A stretch of 16,916 nt of DNA from an uncultured Phascolarctobacterium sp. (GTDB lineage Bacteria > Bacillota > Negativicutes > Acidaminococcales > Acidaminococcaceae). The stretch lies in the NCBI GenBank assembly GCA_937901335.1, contig CALCHC010000095.1:1-16916 (forward strand), given 5' to 3'. A program made the position numbers and the translations under genes. The notes below the pieces were generated by a model. It was not told the origin of the DNA. It saw only the letters and a program-made list of their open reading frames with translations, and did not search any database. Of this stretch, positions 5,417 to 13,002 are shown piece by piece. Within the stretch, counting starts at the first letter, position 1. Every line of letters begins with the position of its first letter.

Positions 5417-7088
5417 TTATTTCACCATCCCTTTTTATAGGTAATCTTACAGTAAAGGTAGTACCTTCATCAGTAGATTCAATATCGATTGTACCTTGAA
5501 GGTTTTCTACACATTGTTTAACAAGGTACAAGCCGTAGCCATGACCTTTACCTTTACTGGAAACACCACGTTCGTAAAGATTGTTAATAATTTTATTGTT
5601 AATACCAGGACCGGAGTCTTCAACAGTAATAACAATTTCCTTATCAAAATCTAAAATGGATAAACTTACAATGCGTTCGCCTTCATAGTTTGCCAAAGCG
5701 TCGAAAGCATTTTCAACGATGTTACCTACAATCAATACCAAGTCGTGAACAGAAGGAACTTCCAAATCATTGTGAATTTCACTTTCTTCAGACAAAGAGA
5801 AGTCAATGTCAAGCTCGCGGCTACGACTAATCTTACCCAGGACGAAACCAGCCAAGGTAATATCACGCAGACGAGTTACAACATAGCTAACCTCAGATTG
5901 ACGGTTATAAGCAACTTCTTTAGTAAATTCTTTCAGCTCATCATAAGCTTCCATATCTATAAGACCCATGATTACATGCATTTTATTCATAAATTCATGG
6001 GTTTGTGCCCTTAAAGCGGTGGAATAATTTTTAAAACCTGTTAATTGGTTTGCCAATTCTTCTACAACAGATTTCTTACGGAAGGTAAATACAGCACCGA
6101 TGATACGTTCATCAAGCTTCAAAGGTACGGATGTAATGATGAACAAGGTATCACCAATTTTTACACCAGCGTTAGTGATGATTTTACCTTGATGCAGAAC
6201 TCTTTCGAATTCTACGTTTTTCATTGCATCTTTAATGTGTTTACCAACCAATTCGTCAGTGCCAAGAACCTTAGCATCCTTAAGCAAAGTCTCTGCTTCG
6301 ATGTTTACAAGGGTAATGATACCTTTCTCATCAATGGTAATTACACCTTCACGAACAGAGTCAAGAATGATGTTACGTTCTTGAAGCATTGCAGCAATTG
6401 CTTCAGGTTCCAAGCCAAACAAAATATCTTTAACTTTACGCGCCAGATAAATAGCACCAAAGATACCTGCAGCCAGACCAAAAGCAGTCATTGCCAAAAG
6501 GAAGATAATAGTGTCAATCGCAGAGTTCTTTAATACGTCATCAGAATAACCTGTAACAACATACCCTACTACAGTATTATTATCATCCCTAACATAACCA
6601 AACGCTCTGTTTGGAATGTTATAGTTTTCTTTCCAGCTAATTTTAGACTGGGTAGAATACTTTTGAACAAGCTCTAAGGAGTGACGTTTAAAATTCTCCA
6701 GCTTGCCAGGGTTATAGAATACACGCAAATTAAAATCTTTGTCGTAAACTGCTACACCCGCTTCGTCAGAGTTATCAACTTCGTTTACATACTCTGCCAT
6801 CATAGGGTCGTTGATGCCATTTTTATAGGTAAGACCATCAATAATCTCATCAGAATGACAAAGAATGTTGTTGATACTTACTGCGTTAATTGCAACACGG
6901 TCATAAATAACTTGTGCTACACGTTGAGTTGTAAACAAAGATGAAGGTAACAACGCAACGAATACCACCAAGGTAATCAAGATACCTATTTTTTGAGACA
7001 AAGAGAAGAAGGACTTACGAATATTTCTATATCTATTTGTATTTCTAATTTGTGATTCTTTATGTATTTCTTCAGATTTTTTCAACAT
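5409..7088 (-). CDS. Sensor histidine kinase, DcuS/CitA-like
   Basis: A 559-residue membrane sensor kinase. The order is: a basic N-terminus; a first membrane segment at about 33-55; an extracytoplasmic sensor region at about 56-190; a second membrane segment at about 191-215; a cytoplasmic PAS domain at about 238-340; a dimerisation helix with the phospho-accepting His364 in RAQTHEFMNKMH, characteristic of the DcuS/CitA group; and an ATPase domain with N456/N460 (GNIVENAFDA), DSGPG (491-495) and GHGYGL (515-520). The sensor region lacks an obvious match to the citrate or C4-dicarboxylate pocket, so the ligand is unknown. The ATG at 7086-7088 lies 17 nt inside prfC with no clear ribosome site, so initiation probably depends on ribosomes finishing prfC and the exact start is uncertain. 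No transporter gene is adjacent. Confidence 0.92.
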   Translation of the reverse strand: MLKKSEEIHKESQIRNTNRYRNIRKSFFSLSQKIGILITLVVFVALLPSSLFTTQRVAQVIYDRVAINAVSINNILCHSDEIIDGLTYKNGINDPMMAEYVNEVDNSDEAGVAVYDKDFNLRVFYNPGKLENFKRHSLELVQKYSTQSKISWKENYNIPNRAFGYVRDDNNTVVGYVVTGYSDDVLKNSAIDTIIFLLAMTAFGLAAGIFGAIYLARKVKDILFGLEPEAIAAMLQERNIILDSVREGVITIDEKGIITLVNIEAETLLKDAKVLGTDELVGKHIKDAMKNVEFERVLHQGKIITNAGVKIGDTLFIITSVPLKLDERIIGAVFTFRKKSVVEELANQLTGFKNYSTALRAQTHEFMNKMHVIMGLIDMEAYDELKEFTKEVAYNRQSEVSYVVTRLRDITLAGFVLGKISRSRELDIDFSLSEESEIHNDLEVPSVHDLVLIVGNIVENAFDALANYEGERIVSLSILDFDKEIVITVEDSGPGINNKIINNLYERGVSSKGKGHGYGLYLVKQCVENLQGTIDIESTDEGTTFTVRLPIKRDGEIND

Positions 7089-8682
7089 CGGCGGGTACCG
7101 TCAAGAATTGGATACCGGGGTTACGATCCAGAATCCAGTTCAAGGACCATTCATTATTAACCAAGATAACAGGACGTTCTTTAGTATCATAAACAAGCAT
7201 ACCATTATCTAAGCCTTTGATGTTTTCAATAAGCTTTTTATCTTCAGCATATACCCAACGCGCAACGGAATACGGCAATTGGTTCATCAAAAGTTGAGCA
7301 CTGTATTCGTTGTTCAAACGGTATTCAAGTACTTCCAATTGGAGCACGCCTACTACGCCAACAATGTAGCTTTCAAGACCTACGCCTTTTTGTTCAAATA
7401 CTTGGATAGCACCTTCTTGAGCCAATTGAATGATGCCTTTTTCAAATTGCTTACGTTTCATGGAATCTTTAGGTTGTACGCGAGCGAAGATTTCCGGCGG
7501 GAATACGGGGAAGTCTTCAAATTGCAATTTCAATTTGTTATCGCTCAAAGAGTCGCCAATACCAAAGATACCAGGGTCAAATACACCGATGATGTCACCG
7601 GGATATGCTTTTTCAACAATGGTTCTTTCTTGCGCAAGGAATTGTTGCGGTTGTGCAAGTTTAATAATTTTATTAGATTGTTTGTGATAAACGCTCATGC
7701 CCTTATCAAATACACCGGAACAGATACGCATAAAGGAAATTCTGTCACGATGAGCAGGGTTCATGTTAGCTTGAATTTTAAAAACAAAAGCAGAGAATGC
7801 TTCATTCTCCGGTGAAACCATTGTACCATCTTGAAGTGCACGAGGTTGTGGTTTGGGTGACATTTCCAAGAATTTTTCCAAGAAGGCTTGAACACCAAAG
7901 TTGGTCATTGCAGAACCGAAGAACATAGGAGTCAATTCGCCATTCTTAACTTTTTCCATATCAAATTCATCGCCTGCCATATCGAGCAGTTCGATGTCAT
8001 TGCACAGATTTTCATAAAGTTCTGCACCGAGCATTTCTTGAATTTGCGGGTCATCCAAAGAACCGGTGGTGGATTTCAATTTTTTAGAACCGTGGCTACC
8101 GTCTTCTTCGAACAACTCAATGCTGTTTTCCAAACGGTTATACACGCCTTTATAGTTACCATCGATACCGATAGGCCAGTTAATGGGATACGCACGGATG
8201 TGCAATACTTTTTCCAACTCGTCCATCAAATCGAAGGGGTTACGGCCGTAACGGTCCAATTTGTTTACGAAGGTAAAGATGGGCAGTTTACGACGATGGC
8301 AAACCCAGAACAATTTTTTAGTTTGAGGTTCTACACCTTTTGCAGCGTCAATAAGCATTACTGCGCTGTCTGCTGCCATCAAGGTACGATAAGTATCTTC
8401 AGAGAAGTCTTGGTGACCAGGGGTATCGAGAATGTTTACGCGATAACCGTCATAATCAAATTGTAAAACAGAAGAAGTAACGGAAATACCACGTTGTTTT
8501 TCGATTTCCATCCAGTCAGAAACAGCATGTTTATTGCTTTTTCTAGCTTTAACGGAGCCTGCCAAATGGATAGCTCCACCGTATAACAAAAGTTTTTCAG
8601 TTAAGGTAGTTTTACCTGCGTCAGGGTGAGAGATAATCGCAAAGGTGCGGCGCTTCTCAATTTTTTCCAATAATTCGCTCAT
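7072..8682 (-). CDS. prfC: Peptide chain release factor 3
   Basis: Translational GTPase that removes RF1/RF2 from the ribosome after termination. The 536 residues fit the family. G1 is SHPDAGKTT (18-26), DTPGH is at 86-90, NKLD is at 140-143, and the conserved block WMEIEKQRGISVTSS (57-71) precedes the switch region. LDRYGRNPFDLMDE and the C-terminal domain distinguish it from EF-G. The ATG is preceded by GAGAGGGG at good distance. It starts 13 nt after the zinc-ribbon gene, and its last 17 nt are shared with the sensor kinase gene. No anomalies are seen in the domain plan. Confidence 0.96.
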   Translation of the reverse strand: MSELLEKIEKRRTFAIISHPDAGKTTLTEKLLLYGGAIHLAGSVKARKSNKHAVSDWMEIEKQRGISVTSSVLQFDYDGYRVNILDTPGHQDFSEDTYRTLMAADSAVMLIDAAKGVEPQTKKLFWVCHRRKLPIFTFVNKLDRYGRNPFDLMDELEKVLHIRAYPINWPIGIDGNYKGVYNRLENSIELFEEDGSHGSKKLKSTTGSLDDPQIQEMLGAELYENLCNDIELLDMAGDEFDMEKVKNGELTPMFFGSAMTNFGVQAFLEKFLEMSPKPQPRALQDGTMVSPENEAFSAFVFKIQANMNPAHRDRISFMRICSGVFDKGMSVYHKQSNKIIKLAQPQQFLAQERTIVEKAYPGDIIGVFDPGIFGIGDSLSDNKLKLQFEDFPVFPPEIFARVQPKDSMKRKQFEKGIIQLAQEGAIQVFEQKGVGLESYIVGVVGVLQLEVLEYRLNNEYSAQLLMNQLPYSVARWVYAEDKKLIENIKGLDNGMLVYDTKERPVILVNNEWSLNWILDRNPGIQFLTVPADVEKI

Positions 8683-8695
8683 GAGTTCCCCTCTC

Positions 8696-9256
8696 TTAAT
8701 CCATCATATTTTGTGCTTCATATAATCTATAAGCGTCAATAATTTGTTCTTTTACATATTCAGGAATAGGACGTTCAGTTTCCAACTCGCCTTTCATATT
8801 GAAACGGAAAGCAAGATTTTCAAAACGTTCACCTGCATAAGTTTCACAAGTTACGGTTGTACGCATGAATTCATCGTTGAAGATGCAGTCTTTCAGCATT
8901 TGAGCCTTACGTTCAGTATCCCAAGCTTGATAAATTTCATACAGTTTCTTTTGCGCTTCCACAGGAATATCTTCACCGGTAACTACGGTTTCAGTTTCGT
9001 CAATGGGAGTGCAGTCCATATTGCGGTACACGGTACCGTCTTCCAATTCGATGGTAACGGTAAGAACGTAGTCCTCTTCAAAATAAACAGCGTCTTTTAC
9101 TTTCCATTTGTTACGCCATTCTTCGATGCAAACAGGACAAATGAATTTGGTATCTCGAATATTAGTGCTCATGTAATTGTCGCGGTAGTAAAGCTCACCT
9201 TCCGGCAAGAAATTATTACCACATTCACTGCAAACAAGCTGCAAGGTACGAATCAT
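8696..9256 (-). CDS. Zinc-ribbon protein of unknown function
   Basis: I do not recognise a named family. The 186-residue soluble protein starts with a four-cysteine knuckle pair, C9-x2-C12 and C40-x2-C43, separated by 27 residues. This is a treble-clef or zinc-ribbon layout that faintly recalls the 'probable zinc-binding' (zf-trcl-like) domains. The rest (about 55-186) is acidic, rich in Glu, Asp and aromatic residues, without membrane segments. The ATG at 9254-9256 is chosen because GGAGG (9265-9269) lies 8 nt before it. Extending the frame upstream to 9379 would run through the tRNA gene and its terminator, so the longer version is an artefact. It sits 13 nt before prfC and is probably co-transcribed with it. 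No convincing promoter of its own is seen between the tRNA terminator and the start. Confidence 0.75.
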   Translation of the reverse strand: MIRTLQLVCSECGNNFLPEGELYYRDNYMSTNIRDTKFICPVCIEEWRNKWKVKDAVYFEEDYVLTVTIELEDGTVYRNMDCTPIDETETVVTGEDIPVEAQKKLYEIYQAWDTERKAQMLKDCIFNDEFMRTTVTCETYAGERFENLAFRFNMKGELETERPIPEYVKEQIIDAYRLYEAQNMMD

Positions 9257-9289
9257 TACTGTTACCTCCAAAATAGTTATAGACATAAT

Positions 9290-9320
9290 AAAAAAGCCTT
9301 TACGGTGGAACCGTAAAGGC
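9290..9320 (-). terminator. Intrinsic terminator after tRNA-Pro
   Basis: GCCTTTACGG and CCGTAAAGGC form a perfect 10-bp stem (extendable by one pair) with a small loop, followed by six T on the minus strand. It ends the tRNA transcript and any read-through from thrB. Confidence 0.92.
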
Positions 9321-9334
9321 AAGCGATCCGAAAA

Positions 9335-9411
9335 TGGTCGGAGCGGCGGGATTCGAACCCACGACCTCTTCCACCCCAAGGAAGCGCTCTACCAAGCTGA
9401 GCCACGCCCCG
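9335..9411 (-). tRNA. tRNA-Pro (anticodon GGG)
   Basis: A 77-nt cloverleaf on the minus strand. The acceptor stem is CGGGGCG with CGCTCCG (one G-U pair), with discriminator A and an encoded CCA. The D arm is GCTC...GAGC. The anticodon stem is CTTCC/GGAAG around loop TTGGGGT, giving anticodon GGG (positions 9377-9375), which reads CCC/CCU. The T arm contains GTTCGAA. No defects are seen. Confidence 0.96.
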
Positions 9412-9424
9412 AATCACAAAAACT

Positions 9425-9453
9425 ATTATACAGATTATGTATATAGTTGTCAA
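9425..9453 (-). promoter_or_regulatory. Consensus promoter of tRNA-Pro
   Basis: TTGACA (9448-9453), a 17-nt spacer and TATAAT (9425-9430): both boxes are perfect. The predicted start is about 7 nt before the mature tRNA. It lies just after the thrB stop. Confidence 0.88.
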
Positions 9454-9471
9454 CGGTTTTTTCGAAATATT

Positions 9472-10383
9472 TTAGATTTCTTTTACACCGTCCAAATCAA
9501 GATCAAGAATATGATAAGCACAAGGCTCATTGTTTTTTAAGAAAGCGTCCTGCATTGCGCGAGCAATCTTTTCGTGGTCTGCATTCATGTCTGCGTACGC
9601 CATAACAGTAGAGCCTGCACCGCTGATAATAGCGTTGTAAGCACCTGCTTCTTTAGCAGCAGCAAACACATCTTCCAAACCGGGAATAAGATGTGCACGA
9701 TAAGGTTGATGCAATTTATCTTCCAAACCTGCGGACAAGTATTGATATTCACCACTCAAAAGCGCACCTACTAAAAGGGAAGCTCTAGAAGTATTGAACA
9801 CAGCATCGTGATGAGGAACTTCTTTAGGAATTGCTTGACGAGCAAGCACTGTGGGCAAGCGACGTTCAGGAACAACTGCGATGAATTTTAAAGGCTTAGC
9901 AGGTTCTACACGCAAGGAGTGTGCTTTCAAACCATCCATATAGCTAATGGTAAAGCCACCTAAAAGTGCAGGAGCTACGTTATCAGGATGACCTTCGATT
10001 TCTGTAGCAAAGCCAAGGAGTTCATCGTCGTTGAATCTATTACCACTCAAAATATTACCTGCGTAGATACCAGCCACGATGGCACTGGAGCTACTGCCTA
10101 AACCACGGGACATAGGAATTCTATTGTGCATGGTAATTTTCAAACCGATGCGTTCCCTATCGGTCACTTCATTCCAAACACGGAAGAAGCTTGCAAAAGC
10201 AAGATTGCGACCACAGGGTTTCAAATATTCTGCCCCCTCGCCCGTAACTTCCAATTGGAAGCCACGGGTAGGAGTAATTTCATAAGTTACTTCATTATAT
10301 AAGGTGCATGCTAAACCTAAAGTGTCAAAACCGGAACCACAGTTAGCGGAAGTAGCAGGAACACGGATACTAACTTTGTTCAT
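9472..10383 (-). CDS. thrB: Homoserine kinase
   Basis: GHMP-family kinase that phosphorylates homoserine with ATP, committing it to threonine. The 303 residues are typical. The N-terminus VSIRVPATSANCGSGFD is the ThrB opening, the ATP loop PMSRGLGSSSSA is at 90-101, GHPDNVAPALLGG is at 131-143 and the third motif ISGAGSTVMAY lies near residue 255. The gap to hom is 13 nt. The ribosome site is weak (GGTGAT), so coupling to hom translation is likely. No terminator is visible directly after the stop; the tRNA promoter begins within 20 nt, so thrB transcripts may run into the tRNA and end at its terminator. Confidence 0.95.
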   Translation of the reverse strand: MNKVSIRVPATSANCGSGFDTLGLACTLYNEVTYEITPTRGFQLEVTGEGAEYLKPCGRNLAFASFFRVWNEVTDRERIGLKITMHNRIPMSRGLGSSSSAIVAGIYAGNILSGNRFNDDELLGFATEIEGHPDNVAPALLGGFTISYMDGLKAHSLRVEPAKPLKFIAVVPERRLPTVLARQAIPKEVPHHDAVFNTSRASLLVGALLSGEYQYLSAGLEDKLHQPYRAHLIPGLEDVFAAAKEAGAYNAIISGAGSTVMAYADMNADHEKIARAMQDAFLKNNEPCAYHILDLDLDGVKEI

Positions 10384-10396
10384 AACTAATCACCAA

Positions 10397-11698
10397 TTAT
10401 TTCAATTCATTATCTTCAACGCGGATAATGCTGCAAACTTCTTTAACAACAGGCAATACTTTCAAAATTTGCAAAGCCATTTGCAAGTTGTATTCGGAAA
10501 CGGTATGGGTAATGAATACCAATTCAGCACTACCATTAGCAGCACGACTTTGTACTACGCTGTGCAAGCTAACACTTTGCGCACCGAAAGCTGCAGCGAT
10601 GGCAGCCAATGCACCGGGTTGGTCATTAACTTCCATACGAATGTAGCAAGGAGCACACATATTTTCAATGGAGCACATGTGCTTTTCTTCGAAGCAAGTG
10701 CAGTTAACACGATTGCCTTCATTATGAATAAGGTTACGAGCTGCATCGATGATGTCGCCGCAAACTGCGCTGGCAGTAGGATATCTACCTGCACCACGCC
10801 CCATGAACATTGCTTCGCCCAATGCATCACCGGTTACGAAGATTGCATTGAATACGTCGTTAACGCTTGCCAAAGGATGAGCTTTCGGAAGCATGGTAGG
10901 ACGAACGCAAATGCTGATACCGTTTTCAGGATCATTTTTAGCAATAGCCAAAAGTTTGATTACATAACCAAGTTTTTCAGCATATTCAATATCTTGGATA
11001 CCAATATTTTGGATACCTTCGATTTGTACATCATCCAAGGATACGCGAGTATTGAAAGCAATGGAAGCCAAGATTACAGCTTTACGAGCTGCGTCCAAAC
11101 CGCCAACGTCAGCAGTGGGATCGGATTCTGCGTAACCCATTGCTTGTGCTTCTTTCAAAACTTCGTCATAATCCATATGCTCTTGAGACATTTTGGTAAG
11201 CATATAGTTGGTAGTACCATTTACGATACCCATTACAGAAGTGAATTTGTTTGCAGCCAAAGAAGTCTTCATAGTTTGCAGAATGGGAATACCACCTGCA
11301 ACACTAGCTTCAAACATAAAGTCGCGTTTAGCAGCTTCTGCCAAAGGGAAAAGTTCTGCGCCGTATTTTGCCAAAACGTCTTTGTTAGCAGTTACAACAC
11401 TTTTACCATTTTCAAAAGCTTTTGCGATAAATTCTTTAGCAGGGTGTTCCCTACCAAGCAGTTCTACTACGATGTCAATTTCAGGGTCTTCCAAAATATC
11501 ATCAGCATTGGCTGTGTAGAAGTAACCATCGCCATAAGTAGCTGCCAAACTAGCTGCTTCACGACCGAAAACTTTTGTAATTCTAATAGGCATGCCAACC
11601 TTTTTTTCAATATCTGCAGCGTTTCTTTCCAAAACGTGAATAACGCCGCCGCCAACAGTGCCGGCACCCAATAAGCCAACATTGATAAACTCTTTCAT
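10397..11698 (-). CDS. hom: Homoserine dehydrogenase with C-terminal ACT domain
   Basis: Reduces aspartate semialdehyde to homoserine with NAD(P)H, the branch point to threonine and methionine. In the 433 residues, the dinucleotide fold opens with GLLGAGTVGGG (8-18), TANKD at 103-107 contains Lys106, the NGTTNYML block follows, then the catalytic YAESDPTADVGGLDAARK. An ACT domain (about 350-430, RMEVNDQPGALAAIA) is the usual site of threonine feedback. The segment usually written G-G-x-x-P-A reads GREHPA here, a small deviation. The ATG has GGAGGGG 5 nt upstream. It lies 31 nt after the pheB-like gene and 13 nt before thrB, so the three form one operon. Confidence 0.96.
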   Translation of the reverse strand: MKEFINVGLLGAGTVGGGVIHVLERNAADIEKKVGMPIRITKVFGREAASLAATYGDGYFYTANADDILEDPEIDIVVELLGREHPAKEFIAKAFENGKSVVTANKDVLAKYGAELFPLAEAAKRDFMFEASVAGGIPILQTMKTSLAANKFTSVMGIVNGTTNYMLTKMSQEHMDYDEVLKEAQAMGYAESDPTADVGGLDAARKAVILASIAFNTRVSLDDVQIEGIQNIGIQDIEYAEKLGYVIKLLAIAKNDPENGISICVRPTMLPKAHPLASVNDVFNAIFVTGDALGEAMFMGRGAGRYPTASAVCGDIIDAARNLIHNEGNRVNCTCFEEKHMCSIENMCAPCYIRMEVNDQPGALAAIAAAFGAQSVSLHSVVQSRAANGSAELVFITHTVSEYNLQMALQILKVLPVVKEVCSIIRVEDNELK

Positions 11699-11729
11699 GA
11701 GGACCCCTCCAGTAAAATATATTAATAGA

Positions 11730-12173
11730 TTAAACTTGACCTAAAACTTCTAAGCGTTTTACGCCTTCAATCATGCGAAGCTTATCTAAGAGAGCTTCCA
11801 AATCGATGGTCAAGTTTTTAGTTTCGATGGAAATAGTGGTATTCGCTACACCTTGCAGAGGAATACCTTGGTTAATGGTCATAATGCTACCACCGTCATC
11901 AGCAACGATGTTCAAAACTTTGGAAAGAACACCGGATTTATGTTCCAGCAACAAAGACAGGGTAATAATTTTTTCTCTACTTGCTTCATAGAACGGGAAA
12001 ACATAGTCTTTATATTTATAATAAGCGCTGCGACTTAAACCCATTTTTTCAACTGCTTCATTAATGGTTTTAATTTCGCCTCTCTTCAAAATTTCTTTAA
12101 CCTTGATTGTTTTTTTAATTGCTTCGGGAAGAATTTCTTCACGAACCAGATAAAAAGTATTTTTTTCAGACAT
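11730..12173 (-). CDS. ACT domain protein, PheB/UPF0735 family
   Basis: A small cytosolic protein of 147 residues, matching Bacillus PheB along its whole length. The N-terminal FYLVREEILPEAI is followed by a helix-turn-helix-like stretch (about 38-55, LSRSAYYKYKD) and an ACT domain (about 70-147, HKSGVLSKVLNIVAD and IPLQG). The family is Firmicute-specific in my experience and is thought to be regulatory, binding an amino acid. No enzymatic motif is present. It is the first gene of the operon with hom and thrB, which suggests a sensor of aspartate-family amino acids here rather than of phenylalanine. The start at 12171-12173 is chosen for AAGGAGG (12181-12187) 7 nt upstream. The longer frame to 12287 would cover the promoter. 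Confidence 0.88.
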   Translation of the reverse strand: MSEKNTFYLVREEILPEAIKKTIKVKEILKRGEIKTINEAVEKMGLSRSAYYKYKDYVFPFYEASREKIITLSLLLEHKSGVLSKVLNIVADDGGSIMTINQGIPLQGVANTTISIETKNLTIDLEALLDKLRMIEGVKRLEVLGQV

Positions 12174-12197
12174 AATGTTTCCTCCTTGAAAAATTTT

Positions 12198-12215
12198 GTA
12201 GTAAATTTTTACTAC
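12198..12215 (-). promoter_or_regulatory. Inverted repeat at the start site of the pheB-like/hom/thrB operon
   Basis: GTAGTAAA and TTTACTAC form an 8-bp perfect inverted repeat with a 2-nt centre, lying on the predicted transcription start (near 12213). The 2-nt centre is too tight for an RNA hairpin without melting inner pairs, so a protein-binding operator is the better guess. It is unproven. Confidence 0.45.
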
Positions 12216-12219
12216 GGCT

Positions 12220-12248
12220 ATTATAGCACCGTTCTTTTGAAATGTACA
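12220..12248 (-). promoter_or_regulatory. Promoter of the pheB-like/hom/thrB operon
   Basis: The -10 is TATAAT (12220-12225) with an extended TGC before it. After a 17-nt spacer the -35 is TGTACA (12243-12248), 4 of 6 matches. The leader is about 40 nt, too short for a T-box or attenuator, and none is seen in the 12174-12310 gap. Confidence 0.72.
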
Positions 12249-12310
12249 TATATATTTTACAAGAGCACAATAAAAATATTTTGTCAAGAGTGTTCACTGA
12301 ATAAAAACAC

Positions 12311-12349
12311 AAAAAAAAGACAAGCACTTCATTTTGAAATGCTTGTCTT
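12311..12349 (-). terminator. Intrinsic terminator after plsY
   Basis: AAGACAAGCATTTC with GAAGTGCTTGTCTT form a 14-bp stem (one G-U) around AAAAT, followed by eight T on the minus strand. It begins 5 nt after the plsY stop and ends the DUF512-plsY operon. Confidence 0.92.
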
Positions 12350-12354
12350 TAAAA

Positions 12355-12990
12355 TTATTTTTTCAAGTCTTCAGCTTTACCTTGCTTAATTTTGCTTTCA
12401 GTACCATTCAAAAGGCGTTTAATGTTTTCAATGTGACGAATCACAATGAAGAAAGTACACATTGCAGAAAGGCAAAGATAAGATACGGGGTATTCAAAAT
12501 ACCATGCAAAGACAGGAGTGCAAATTGCTGCAATGATAGAGCCCAAAGAAACATATCTGGTAATCAAAACAGTTACCAGCCACACACCAAAGCTAAAAAT
12601 GCAAGCTTGGGGCATCAAGTACAAAAGCAAGCCCAAACCGGTTGCTACACCCTTGCCGCCTTTAAGCCCTAAGAACAAGGAATAGCTATGACCCAAAACT
12701 GCGCCTAAAGCAGTTACTACGTTAAGCATATGGTTGTGGAACATATAGTTCATCAATGCAACAGCCAAGATGCCTTTAAGCATATCCGTAGTCATAACGA
12801 GTGCAGCAGTTTTACCGCCAACGGTACGGAACACATTGGTAGTACCAATGTTCTTGCTGCCGTATTCACGAATATCAATGCCATGTAAGGCTTGTACAAT
12901 CCACAAGCCGCAAGGAATGGAACCAAACAAATGACCTACTGCATAGCAGAGGAGAAAATGCATGACTCCTACTTCATTACCTAACATCAT
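12355..12990 (-). CDS. plsY: Glycerol-3-phosphate acyltransferase PlsY
   Basis: Integral membrane enzyme that transfers the acyl group of acyl-phosphate to glycerol-3-phosphate, the first step of phospholipid synthesis. The 211 residues contain the PlsY motifs: GSIP (23-26) with GSKNIGTTNVFRTVGGK (44-60), DMLKG (69-73), GHSYSLFLGLKGGKGVATG (100-118) and RHIENIKRLLNGTE (about 184-197), between several hydrophobic spans. The ATG at 12988-12990 is chosen with GGAG upstream. A second ATG follows at once and a third at residue 10, so the N-terminus may be a few residues shorter. It lies 12 nt after der and is the last gene of the operon. Confidence 0.95.
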   Translation of the reverse strand: MMLGNEVGVMHFLLCYAVGHLFGSIPCGLWIVQALHGIDIREYGSKNIGTTNVFRTVGGKTAALVMTTDMLKGILAVALMNYMFHNHMLNVVTALGAVLGHSYSLFLGLKGGKGVATGLGLLLYLMPQACIFSFGVWLVTVLITRYVSLGSIIAAICTPVFAWYFEYPVSYLCLSAMCTFFIVIRHIENIKRLLNGTESKIKQGKAEDLKK

Positions 12991-13002
12991 CTATCTCCAA
13001 TC

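Noticed and set aside
9299..9325. T-box-like GGTGGAACCG on the plus strand
   Set aside because: It is the loop region of the tRNA terminator. There is no plus-strand gene downstream, no specifier stem and no leader structure, so the match is by chance.
9257..9379. N-terminal extension of the zinc-ribbon gene starting MGWKRSWVRIPPL
   Set aside because: This stretch is a translation of the tRNA-Pro gene and its terminator. The ATG at 9256 has its own GGAGG.
10304..11674. Long plus-strand open frame (456 residues) opposite hom
   Set aside because: It is a codon-usage shadow of hom: no ribosome site, no recognisable domain, and cysteine/serine-rich nonsense composition. The minus strand encodes an unmistakable homoserine dehydrogenase.
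12270..12295. TTGACA on the minus strand near 12275 as a second promoter for the pheB-like operon
   Set aside because: No acceptable -10 lies 16-18 nt away; the next AT-rich box (TAAAAT) is 22 nt off.
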